DNA of 14,194 nucleotides from NCBI GenBank assembly GCA_002407845.1, contig DHPK01000022.1:27080-41273 (forward strand), written 5' to 3'. The position numbers and the translations under genes are program-made. Of the stretch, positions 7,015-13,655 are shown one piece after another. Under the pieces are notes generated by a model. The model worked only from the letters and a program-made list of their open reading frames with translations, was not told where the DNA came from and did no database searches. Position 1 is the stretch's first letter, and each line of letters begins with the position of its first letter. The stretch comes from Leptolinea sp. UBA5366 (GTDB lineage Bacteria; Chloroflexota; Anaerolineae; Anaerolineales; Anaerolineaceae).

Positions 7015-8284
7015 GGTATTCCCCCTGCGCAGGAGCTGACTGGAGCCTGTAAACAGCCACGGCAGAGATGCGCGCGGTCTGCGGTTCGTTGTCAAATGGG
7101 ATTAAGACATCCAGTTGATATCCGCTGGCAGCCAGCCGGGCTGCATCGCGCGCTAACAGCGCGCTGTCATGCCCGACATAGATAATTCTTCCGACCTTTT
7201 TGGCTGTCAGGGCTTCGATCGTGTTCGGAGAGAGACCCCCGGCTGCGGACTCAATGACAGCAATCGATATTTTATCTTTCAAAGCCGGAATCACTTCGTT
7301 GACTGCGCCAATGTAGAGCTCAACATTGTCAAACGCGTCAAGATTCAGCGTGAAATCTTCTGCCAGACGCTCGTCAATTTCTTGCGCAATGACCTTTCGG
7401 CAGCTGGATGCGAACCATTTTGACCAAAAACCAGTCCCGGCATTCAGATTGAACACAGTTTCGTCTGCGATGTTTCCTAAAGAATCGGCAAGCACACTGC
7501 AAACCTCGCTATAAATATCTGGATTGGGATAAAAAAAGCTGTCCTCTGATGAAAAAATATCCAGCGCTGCCATTGACTGCGGGATCGTGCTGTCACCTGC
7601 CATCACGTAGGAGCCTTCCGGGCTGGAATAAACCAGCGAAACCGGCAGATCGGTTTCAATTTCAGTCTCTGGCTTAGGCGAGTCTCCCCGTAAGATCAGC
7701 TGGATTTCTTCCTCTTTCCCTTCCCGGATGTCGAGGAATTCGACGCCTGAGCCCTCTTCAAAAACGACTTTTCCGATCATCTGGTTGATTGTATCCGAAC
7801 AGACCGGGCAGCGCGAGACAGGGATTGTCTGTTTCCCATGCATGCTCGGCAGCCCCAAACGTCCGTCAGGCAGCACAGAAAAGTGCATTTTTTTACGATA
7901 AGCAAAGGCGTTCGGGCTTCCGATAAAAGGCTTGAAGCAGTTTTCCGGTTGATTCAGACCGCCGATGCGGGTTAGCTGTTCAAGCAAGATTGATCGTTTT
8001 GCATTTATTTGAGCTTCAATTGGCAGGAACTGGTAGTGGCAGAGTGCGCAGGGACCAAAATATGGACACTCCGGACGGATTCGCTCGGGAGACGAGCTGA
8101 TCACCGCCAGCAATCGCCCATCCGTAAAACTTTTATCCGTCCGCGGGCAGCGGACGCGTACTTTTTCGCCCGGAATGACGCCCCTGACAAACACGGTGCG
8201 TCCATCTGACAGCCTGCCGACTGCATTTCCCTGACTTCCCCAGCTTTGGATCAGGATTTCCTCTTCGACATGTTTTGAGCTCAA
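6998..8284 (-). CDS. TrmA/RlmD-family RNA methyltransferase homologue, catalytic residues lost
   Basis: A 428-residue protein with the layout of RlmD/TrmA 5-methyluridine methyltransferases. It has an N-terminal TRAM RNA-binding domain (about 6-64), a cysteine set fit for a 4Fe-4S cluster (C73, C79, C82 with C159 or C162), a central RNA-binding part with RKKMHFSV (130-137), and a C-terminal Rossmann domain. The active site is eroded. The usual YVSCNP with the nucleophilic Cys is YVGHDS (369-374), the DPPR-type motif is IESAAGG (344-350), the SAM loop is FNLNAGTGF (278-286), and the final general-base region is TARISAVAV. It therefore probably does not methylate uridine, but may still bind RNA and an Fe-S cluster. 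The start is TTG at 8284: the in-frame TGA lies just upstream, and AGGCGG precedes it by three bases. It overlaps the Imm-5-like gene. Confidence 0.8.
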   Translation of the reverse strand: MSSKHVEEEILIQSWGSQGNAVGRLSDGRTVFVRGVIPGEKVRVRCPRTDKSFTDGRLLAVISSSPERIRPECPYFGPCALCHYQFLPIEAQINAKRSILLEQLTRIGGLNQPENCFKPFIGSPNAFAYRKKMHFSVLPDGRLGLPSMHGKQTIPVSRCPVCSDTINQMIGKVVFEEGSGVEFLDIREGKEEEIQLILRGDSPKPETEIETDLPVSLVYSSPEGSYVMAGDSTIPQSMAALDIFSSEDSFFYPNPDIYSEVCSVLADSLGNIADETVFNLNAGTGFWSKWFASSCRKVIAQEIDERLAEDFTLNLDAFDNVELYIGAVNEVIPALKDKISIAVIESAAGGLSPNTIEALTAKKVGRIIYVGHDSALLARDAARLAASGYQLDVLIPFDNEPQTARISAVAVYRLQSAPAQGEYHGKTS

Positions 8285-8326
8285 AATCCGCCTGCTTTCC
8301 CGCCATCATGTCTGGATGACGCCTAA

Positions 8327-8334
8327 ATTATAAT
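8327..8334. promoter_or_regulatory. Shared AT-rich core with TATAAT on both strands (divergent promoter)
   Basis: The 8-base palindrome ATTATAAT contains TATAAT on the plus strand (8329-8334) and TATAAT on the minus strand (8327-8332). It lies between two divergent genes. On the plus strand the predicted start is near 8341; on the minus strand it gives a leader of about 35 bases to the TTG at 8284. The -35 regions on both sides are weak. Confidence 0.5.
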
Positions 8335-8370
8335 AGAAATGTGAGAACTGTCTGTTATCGTAATGGATCC

Positions 8371-9162
8371 ATGCTGCGCCTCAGTGTCTGGCTGATGTTC
8401 GGGATCATCCTGATCACAACTGCCTGCGCTCCGGGTGCCGATTCGGTTATCGTACCGCTGGTGACGCTGACCGATATGCCGGAACCGGAACTGATCGTCC
8501 TGACCCGAACTCCGACAACTGTCCCGACTGCTGCGGGGACTGCAACGGAAATTCCGCTTGACGCTCGGGCAACGCCGACGCTGATTAAGCTTGAACAGAA
8601 TCCGCCCTGGCTCGAGTCCAAGGCATATGCTGTGCCGTTCATGTCTCAGTCTGGGTTAAAGTACAAAGGAGTTGAGACAAAACTGGGCTGCACCGCTGCC
8701 TCCATTCAGATGATTTTAGATTATTGGAAGACGCTTGACCCTGAAAATAAACGGCTGAGCGCACAGCGCCTGATCGACATCAACACGGCACAGGGGACCT
8801 TTCATTCGGGCACCGGTCTGTCAATCGAAAATGTGGTCGACGAACTCAATCAGCTCGGCTATCGGGTTCGGATCTATCAAAACAGCGACAAGGAAACGCT
8901 ATTGAAGACATTCCACGAATCGGGACCTCAGGCGCTGCTGGTAAAGACGGAATGGGTTCCGCTGGGCGCAAATCATCTGGTCGTGCTGACGGCTTATGAC
9001 AGCGAATCGGACACTGTCACGATAAACGATCCCTGGTATGACTACACAGTGAGCTGGGAGTGGGATGCGTTTGATGGGATTTGGGGGTTGAATTACTCAG
9101 AGAAGAAGGACGGATATTTGGTCCGTGCCTTCTTCAATATTTTTCCTGCAGATTTGGATTGA
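8371..9162 (+). CDS. C39-like cysteine-peptidase-fold lipoprotein
   Basis: A 263-residue lipoprotein. Residues 1-18 are a signal peptide ending in the lipobox ITTAC (lipidated C19). A Pro/Thr-rich linker follows (about 36-72), then a papain-like C39-type domain (peptidase_C39_2 family) from about 86. The catalytic set is visible: Q93, C107 in KLGCTAASIQMILDYW, H202 in ANHLVVLTAYD, and D220 in TINDPW. It probably cleaves or binds peptides at the outer face of the membrane; stand-alone domains of this type are not linked to a bacteriocin exporter here. The ATG at 8371 gives a compact signal peptide, but it has no Shine-Dalgarno sequence. An in-frame GTG at 8341 sits 6 bases after TATAAT and could be a leaderless start adding 10 residues. 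The gene converges on another C39-like gene with a 5-base gap. Confidence 0.85.
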   Translation: MLRLSVWLMFGIILITTACAPGADSVIVPLVTLTDMPEPELIVLTRTPTTVPTAAGTATEIPLDARATPTLIKLEQNPPWLESKAYAVPFMSQSGLKYKGVETKLGCTAASIQMILDYWKTLDPENKRLSAQRLIDINTAQGTFHSGTGLSIENVVDELNQLGYRVRIYQNSDKETLLKTFHESGPQALLVKTEWVPLGANHLVVLTAYDSESDTVTINDPWYDYTVSWEWDAFDGIWGLNYSEKKDGYLVRAFFNIFPADLD

Positions 9163-9167
9163 CTAAA

Positions 9168-10109
9168 TTAGTAAACTGCAATGATTCCGCGGTTTTCGAG
9201 CGTTCCCCAGGATGCCAGGAAGGTGTTCAGATCACGGGTATAGCGGATGCCGCCGTCTTGCAACGTCACGCTGTTGCTGTCATAGCCCAGCACGACAACT
9301 GTGTGCTGGTAAGGCACTACCATGGTGGTGTTGCCGTTTGCAGGCGTGTAGTATCTGGCGGTGCCGACTTCTGTGCTGCCCGCGACCCAGATCATGACCG
9401 GTCTGCCGCTGGCAATTTCATATTTCACCCGCTCCCACGACATGTTTTTGTATCCGACTGCCGGAACGCCATATTCCCGCAGCAGCTCCGCTACCGGTTC
9501 CTGATAAACCCCGTAGCCGGCTGGAGGCAGCTGGCCGCGCGCGTCCCAGTAATTCCCGACGAATCCTTCATTGGGATCATCCGATTTGGGCAGACTAGTC
9601 AGAAATTTGTAATGATCAATTTTGAAACCGAAATAAGAGGCGAAATCAATGGCTGAACGCGTTTCACAATCCAGGTTATAAGACTGCGCATAGCCGATAA
9701 ACCCGTCGATAGAAGCCCGTGCCGGCACCGGAATGTCAGGCGTCCATGAACCGGACAGGTCGCCAAACGTGCCCATGTATGGCATGAACATGCTATTGTC
9801 ATATTGATAATTTTGATTGGTGTCATTTTCCGGGTACCAGAACCAGCCAACATAAGCATCCGGATCTGGAGCATCGTTCCAGTTGAAATCAGGCGTGATT
9901 TCCGGCAACTGTCCGAATGGAGACTGCGCTTCGTTTTGCAGCTTGATATCATTCCCAGTCTGACCAGAATTCCAAATATCTCCCATTGATTCGTTCCACC
10001 AATAACTTTGGTTTGGATCAGGCGTGCCAAATTGAACCTGAGCGTTCGCTGTGGTTACGATTCCGAATAAAAAGAAAATTGACAGGACTATTGTTCGAAT
10101 GGTTTTCAT
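9168..10109 (-). CDS. Secreted C39-like cysteine-peptidase-fold protein
   Basis: A 313-residue protein with an N-terminal signal peptide (residues 1-23, cleavage after ANA). The next segment (about 26-115) is unusually rich in Trp, Tyr, Asn and Asp and has no recognised domain. The C-terminal C39-like domain begins near 125 (DIPVPARASIDGFIGYAQSYN). Likely catalytic residues are Q142, C148 in NLDCETRSA, H269 in YQHTVVVLGYD, and D285 in LQDGG. No lipobox is present, so the protein is probably released or sits in the cell wall. It lies 18 bases after the NBR1-Ig-like lipoprotein on the same strand, and a weak GAAAG precedes the ATG, so the two form an operon. Its tail meets the other C39-like gene. 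Peptidase activity is inferred from the fold; the substrate is unknown. Confidence 0.85.
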   Translation of the reverse strand: MKTIRTIVLSIFFLFGIVTTANAQVQFGTPDPNQSYWWNESMGDIWNSGQTGNDIKLQNEAQSPFGQLPEITPDFNWNDAPDPDAYVGWFWYPENDTNQNYQYDNSMFMPYMGTFGDLSGSWTPDIPVPARASIDGFIGYAQSYNLDCETRSAIDFASYFGFKIDHYKFLTSLPKSDDPNEGFVGNYWDARGQLPPAGYGVYQEPVAELLREYGVPAVGYKNMSWERVKYEIASGRPVMIWVAGSTEVGTARYYTPANGNTTMVVPYQHTVVVLGYDSNSVTLQDGGIRYTRDLNTFLASWGTLENRGIIAVY

Positions 10110-10127
10110 TTTGCATCTTTCATAATG

Positions 10128-10676
10128 TTAGTAGCCGCTTGCAGTGTTGACGAGGATATCAATGAAAATATCATGCCCAAAAGACTTGCCGCGTTCGTCA
10201 TATGCCTGCAATTGACAATAATAATTTCCAATTTCTTGTGGTGCAGTGAAAATCACTTCAATCGTTCCGGTTTCTCCGGGCGGAATTGGGTTTAACTTCT
10301 GTTTTACGGCGGCGCCCATGCTGCTGCCTGAAAGGATCCGAAGCGAATAACGGGATGTCCATTCGCACGTACCGGAATTCTGAACCTGCCATTGTTTGAC
10401 GATTTCTGCGCCGGGTTCAAATACGGTGCCATCAGGGACGGTCAGATCATCCATAAAGGCGAGGTCATTGGTGCAGGGTCCGCGCGGATCAGCCGTTGGC
10501 TGAAAGGGATCCATCGTCGGCGTTTTAAAGGCAGTGGCAACAAGAGTGGGCGGGATGAACTGGCTGCTGACGACTCCTTTGCTCTGTGACCGCATACAGG
10601 CAGCGAAGAAAAGGATTGAAAAAGCTGTCAGCGCACTCAGGGCGAAAAAGCGTTTTAATGCATTTCTGTTCATCAT
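10128..10676 (-). CDS. Lipoprotein with NBR1-Ig-like domain
   Basis: A 182-residue lipoprotein. The signal peptide ends in FFAAC with lipidated C27. A short Pro/Thr linker follows (about 40-66), and then an immunoglobulin-like domain of the NBR1 (next to BRCA1) type at about 68-176. Marks of this fold are LTVPDGTVFEPG (78-89), KQWQVQNSGTCEW (94-106), the IPPGETG turn (131-137), and FTAPQEIGNYYCQLQAYD with GKSFG (143-167). In bacteria such domains appear on secreted proteins, probably for binding proteins or glycans; the ligand is unknown. The ATG at 10676 is followed by a second ATG, and neither has a Shine-Dalgarno sequence. It is the first gene of an operon with the secreted C39-like protein, 18 bases downstream. 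Confidence 0.87.
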   Translation of the reverse strand: MMNRNALKRFFALSALTAFSILFFAACMRSQSKGVVSSQFIPPTLVATAFKTPTMDPFQPTADPRGPCTNDLAFMDDLTVPDGTVFEPGAEIVKQWQVQNSGTCEWTSRYSLRILSGSSMGAAVKQKLNPIPPGETGTIEVIFTAPQEIGNYYCQLQAYDERGKSFGHDIFIDILVNTASGY

Positions 10677-10718
10677 CTTTTTAGGTGCAATATCTATGCC
10701 AAGGCTGTCGAAAATAAA

Positions 10719-10745
10719 ACGGCACGCCTTTGCAGCACGTGCCGT
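10719..10745 (-). terminator. Rho-independent terminator after recA
   Basis: On the minus strand an 8-bp perfect stem, ACGGCACG with CGTGCCGT, encloses an 11-base loop and is followed by TTTATTTT. It starts 11 bases past the recA stop. It isolates recA from the NBR1-type operon downstream. Confidence 0.8.
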
Positions 10746-10756
10746 ATTATTAAATT

Positions 10757-11851
10757 TTAGAGATCATCCATCTCTTCATCATCCGAGTCGCCGGCGAAAG
10801 AAAGGATCGGCGAGTCGATGCCTTGAGCTGTCGCCCGGATTTTTGCATCGATTTCCTTCGCCAATTCAGGATTCGCTTTCAGGAATGCTTTCGCGTTTTC
10901 GCGGCCTTGTCCGAGACGCAAATCATTGTAAGAGTAGAATGCGCCGCGTTTATCGATGATCTCGAGCTGAGTGCCGAGGTCTATGATGTCGCCGGTCTGG
11001 GAGATGCCTTCGTTATACATGATGTCGAATTCTGCTGTCAGGAACGGCGGAGCAACCTTGTTTTTTGTGACACGTACCCGAACGCGGTTGCCAACGACTT
11101 CAGCGCCATTTTTGATCGAGTTGGTGCGGCGGATGTCCAATCGGACGGAAGAATAATATTTCAATGCCTGTCCGCCGGTGGTTGTTTCGGGATTGCCGAA
11201 CATGACGCCGATCTTCAAGCGCAGCTGGTTGGTGAAGATCACGGCAGTTTTGGTCTGGCTGATAGCGCCGGAAAGCTTGCGCAAGGCCTGCGACATCAGC
11301 CGCGCCTGCACACCCATGGTCGCATCGCCCATGTCCCCTTCAATTTCGGAGCGGGGCACCAGCGCTGCCACGGAGTCGACGATGACGACGTCAACCGCGC
11401 CGGAGCGAACCAGTGTCTCGCAGATTTCGAGTGCCTGCTCACCGGTGTCTGGCTGGGAAACGTAAAGTTCATTGATGTTGACGCCCAGGCGTGCGGCATA
11501 GACAGGGTCGAGCGCGTGCTCCATATCCACGAATGCAGCGGTGCCGCCGGCTTTTTGCGCTTCGGCAATGATGTGGAGGCAGAGCGTTGTCTTTCCAGAG
11601 GATTCAGGACCATAAATTTCAGTGATTCTGCCGCGCGGAATACCGCCAACGCCAAGTGCCAAGTCAACAGACAGAGAACCCGTAGAAATTGCTTCGACCT
11701 GCATGTGTTTTGCCTCACCAAGCTTCATGATTGAGCCTTCCCCGAAGCGTTTGGAAATATCGTTCAGTGCCTTGTCGAGCATGGTCTTGCGTGCATCGGG
11801 GTCAATTTCTCCGTAAGGCTGTGAAATCAGATCCTGCGGTTTTCTTGCCAT
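10757..11851 (-). CDS. recA: RecA recombinase
   Basis: A 364-residue RecA, the ATP-dependent DNA strand-exchange protein that also drives LexA self-cleavage in the SOS response. Walker A is GPESSGKT (81-88), Walker B ends in VVIVDS (155-160), and the DNA-binding loops are intact: L1 around EGDMGD (171-176) and L2 around FGNPETTTGGQALKYYSS (218-235). The NQLRLKIGVMFG block (208-219) is characteristic. The acidic C-terminal tail (DSDDEEMDDL) matches the regulatory tail of other RecA proteins. The ATG at 11851 has GGAGG four bases upstream. The gene has its own promoter with a LexA-type box, and its own terminator. No recX follows it. Confidence 0.98.
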   Translation of the reverse strand: MARKPQDLISQPYGEIDPDARKTMLDKALNDISKRFGEGSIMKLGEAKHMQVEAISTGSLSVDLALGVGGIPRGRITEIYGPESSGKTTLCLHIIAEAQKAGGTAAFVDMEHALDPVYAARLGVNINELYVSQPDTGEQALEICETLVRSGAVDVVIVDSVAALVPRSEIEGDMGDATMGVQARLMSQALRKLSGAISQTKTAVIFTNQLRLKIGVMFGNPETTTGGQALKYYSSVRLDIRRTNSIKNGAEVVGNRVRVRVTKNKVAPPFLTAEFDIMYNEGISQTGDIIDLGTQLEIIDKRGAFYSYNDLRLGQGRENAKAFLKANPELAKEIDAKIRATAQGIDSPILSFAGDSDDEEMDDL

Positions 11852-11882
11852 AATTCCTCCGGGCTGTTCGAATTTTGTTCAA

Positions 11883-11912
11883 ATTATAGTACATTTGTTC
11901 AATGCGCGTCAA
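11883..11912 (-). promoter_or_regulatory. recA promoter with LexA/SOS-type operator
   Basis: On the minus strand TTGACG (plus 11907-11912) and TATAAT (plus 11883-11888) are separated by 18 bases, a near-consensus sigma-70 promoter. Within the spacer lies GAACAAATGTAC (plus 11889-11900), one mismatch from the Gram-positive type LexA box GAAC-N4-GTTC, placed to block polymerase. Another GAACAAAA lies 20 bases downstream (plus 11873-11880), about two helical turns away. Confidence 0.75.
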
Positions 11913-11951
11913 GGTCTGATCCTGAAACGTGCAGGCATTTTTAAATATTGA

Positions 11952-12695
11952 TCAGCGGCTCAATTTCGTCGTAAAAACATACTTAGAACCGATATAGTAA
12001 CAGACGACATAGTAAAGTGGGCGATTATCTGTCAGGTGCATTAGGCAAAGCATTTTTAATATCGGTTCGTATGATTTTATTTTGAGGATGCTCTGAACTT
12101 CAGCGGTGGGCAACTCGGCTTCCAATTCCATAGAAGCTTCACCAAGGATAAGCCCATATTGATTTTCATAAATATCAAAGAGTGAGCTGTCTTCAAGAAT
12201 GTGCGTGTGAAGATTGGGGCAGATAGATTCAGGGATATATGCGTATTCAAGCGCCATAACTAATTCATCTGCTTTGCGGATTCGACTTATTTTGTATACT
12301 CGATCGCCTGAATGAAGATCCAAATTAGCAGTAATGGTTGCTGATGGATTTTTGATGATTTCGATTGATAGAATTTCGCTGGAAGGAACTAATCCTCGGT
12401 CTTGTACCATCTCTGAAAAGCTTTCCATCCGAACCAGCGGATAATTAGCTTTTGGCGTTTTTACAAAGGTGCCGGCAGATGCTTTTCTCGTCAGATAACC
12501 TTCTTGAGCCAGTTTAAGCAGTGCTTTCCGGATCGTGTCGCGACTGACTTGATATTGCAGCTGTAATTCTTGTTCAGTTGCAATTTTTTCTCCGGCAGTC
12601 AAAGTCCCGTGTTCGATTTTTGACAATATATCCTGATAGATTTTCAGGTATAAAAAGTCACCTTTTGGTCTTTTTTCTGTTAGTTCTTTTCTCAT
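11952..12695 (-). CDS. GntR-family regulator, HutC type with UTRA ligand domain
   Basis: A 247-residue transcription factor. The N-terminal winged helix-turn-helix of the GntR family spans about 14-80, with YLKIYQDILSKIEHG, the recognition region YQVSRDTIRKALLKL (48-62) and the wing ending GTFVKT. The C-terminal half (about 90-245) is a UTRA domain of the HutC type, which usually binds a sugar phosphate or similar small molecule. It lies just downstream of the PTS and TIM-barrel genes, so it probably senses the phosphosugar of that pathway. No Shine-Dalgarno sequence is present before the ATG at 12695, and a TATAAT lies 9 bases upstream. A TTA-rich, lower-GC composition matches the PTS genes rather than recA. 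Confidence 0.93.
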   Translation of the reverse strand: MRKELTEKRPKGDFLYLKIYQDILSKIEHGTLTAGEKIATEQELQLQYQVSRDTIRKALLKLAQEGYLTRKASAGTFVKTPKANYPLVRMESFSEMVQDRGLVPSSEILSIEIIKNPSATITANLDLHSGDRVYKISRIRKADELVMALEYAYIPESICPNLHTHILEDSSLFDIYENQYGLILGEASMELEAELPTAEVQSILKIKSYEPILKMLCLMHLTDNRPLYYVVCYYIGSKYVFTTKLSR

Positions 12696-12704
12696 ACATG
12701 TTTT

Positions 12705-12710
12705 ATTATA
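12705..12710 (-). promoter_or_regulatory. Putative -10 box of the GntR regulator gene
   Basis: A perfect TATAAT on the minus strand ends 9 bases before the ATG at 12695. The transcript would begin within about 3 bases of the start codon. The -35 region is weak. It would allow expression of the regulator apart from the upstream operon. Confidence 0.4.
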
Positions 12711-12757
12711 TTCAGAATCCTATTATTAAACTCTACTCTAATGATGATTTCTGAGAA

Positions 12758-12795
12758 ACCAATCAGCTTGAAAAGTTTCTTTCAAGCTGATTGGT
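12758..12795 (-). terminator. Perfect 16-bp inverted repeat after the TIM-barrel gene
   Basis: Two 16-base arms (12758-12773 and 12780-12795) are perfect reverse complements around a 6-base loop. On the minus strand the hairpin starts 8 bases after the TIM-barrel stop and is followed by only a short T run (TTTCTC), so it may be a partial terminator or a processing or stability element between the operon and its regulator. A role as an operator cannot be excluded. Confidence 0.6.
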
Positions 12796-12803
12796 GAATG
12801 TTC

Positions 12804-13646
12804 CTACTCTTGATCTAAAAAGAGTTTGACCGCATTCTGAGCAGCTTTTTCGATCAGCTGATCAATAGCAGTGCCGATAACTAAAATATTTATTCCAGTT
12901 CCAGCGAAAGCCTTGAAGTTAACAGTGTTGATTCCTCCTTCAGCAAGCGTTGGCACCTTTACAGCTGAAACAAGCGCGGACACGCGCTCTTTGACCATTG
13001 GATGAATCTCACCAGCTTTTGTTCCTTCATAACTCATTCCAGTCATTAATCCAATCATATCTGTACCAATCGACTCCATTGCTTTTGCGATTTGATAAAC
13101 TTCATCAGGGTTTTCGGCTGAAATACCAAATTTATGCAAATCACTTTCCATTCCAATATATGCATCGACCAGCAAACCATATTGATGTGCTTTTTTAACA
13201 AGTTCTTCAAGATCTTCGAGACTGGATTTATGTGTGTGTAAACCGTCTGCTCCAGCTAGCGACATTATTAGAAAGTCATCATCAGTAAGGAGCGTCGGTA
13301 CAGTTTCTGTGAACCCTCCAGGAATTCCGACAGTAATGAAAACATCATCTGGAACAACGTTTCGAATACCGCGTGTCACTTCTGCCATTTGATTGATTGA
13401 AATCTCGTGACGGACTTTTTCTGCTTCATGCATTGTTGTAATTCCACGATGTCCACGAGCAAGAACAAGCGCCGGATGATTCGGTTCCAACATCTTTACT
13501 CCTGCATCAACTACTGCCCGTGCCAGCCGTGCATCATCTCCAGTGCATCCGGTGCTGAGAATCGTGTGTCCGCCGCCGGCTTCAATAGCTTGATGAACTT
13601 TCTTCATCGCAAACGTCATTTTGTTTTTCATATCATTAGAAATCAT
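12804..13646 (-). CDS. TIM-barrel enzyme of a PTS operon, substrate unknown
   Basis: A 280-residue protein that looks like a single (beta/alpha)8 barrel of the ribulose-phosphate-binding type. The C-terminal phosphate-grip motifs are clear: PTLAEGGIN (232-240) and ILVIGTAID (254-262). Other ordered blocks are GGGHTILSTGCTGDDARLA (24-42), EPNHPALVLARGH (54-66), VGIPGGFTE (106-114), LAGADGLHTHKSSLEDL (130-146), and GLLVDAYIGMESD (157-169). These suggest an epimerase, aldolase or synthase acting on a sugar phosphate, but I cannot match it to NanE, HPS, RPE or KDPG aldolase. The ATG at 13646 has AGGTGG four bases upstream, overlapping the stop of the permease gene 9 bases away. It probably works on the product of that permease. 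Confidence 0.7.
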   Translation of the reverse strand: MISNDMKNKMTFAMKKVHQAIEAGGGHTILSTGCTGDDARLARAVVDAGVKMLEPNHPALVLARGHRGITTMHEAEKVRHEISINQMAEVTRGIRNVVPDDVFITVGIPGGFTETVPTLLTDDDFLIMSLAGADGLHTHKSSLEDLEELVKKAHQYGLLVDAYIGMESDLHKFGISAENPDEVYQIAKAMESIGTDMIGLMTGMSYEGTKAGEIHPMVKERVSALVSAVKVPTLAEGGINTVNFKAFAGTGINILVIGTAIDQLIEKAAQNAVKLFLDQE

Positions 13647-13655
13647 AATCCCACC

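Noticed and set aside
10110..10127. A promoter between the NBR1-Ig-like lipoprotein and the C39-like gene
   Set aside because: The gap is only 18 bases and has no -10 or -35 pattern; a shared transcript is simpler.
10823..11734. A 303-codon open frame on the plus strand opposite recA
   Set aside because: It lies wholly within recA on the opposite strand, has no recognisable domain or start signal, and its cysteine- and aspartate-rich translation is typical of a shadow of a coding strand.
12804..13646. Assignment of the TIM-barrel gene as KDPG/KDGP aldolase (DgaF-like)
   Set aside because: The neighbourhood suggested it, but the motifs I recall for that family do not match this sequence beyond a general phosphate-binding barrel.
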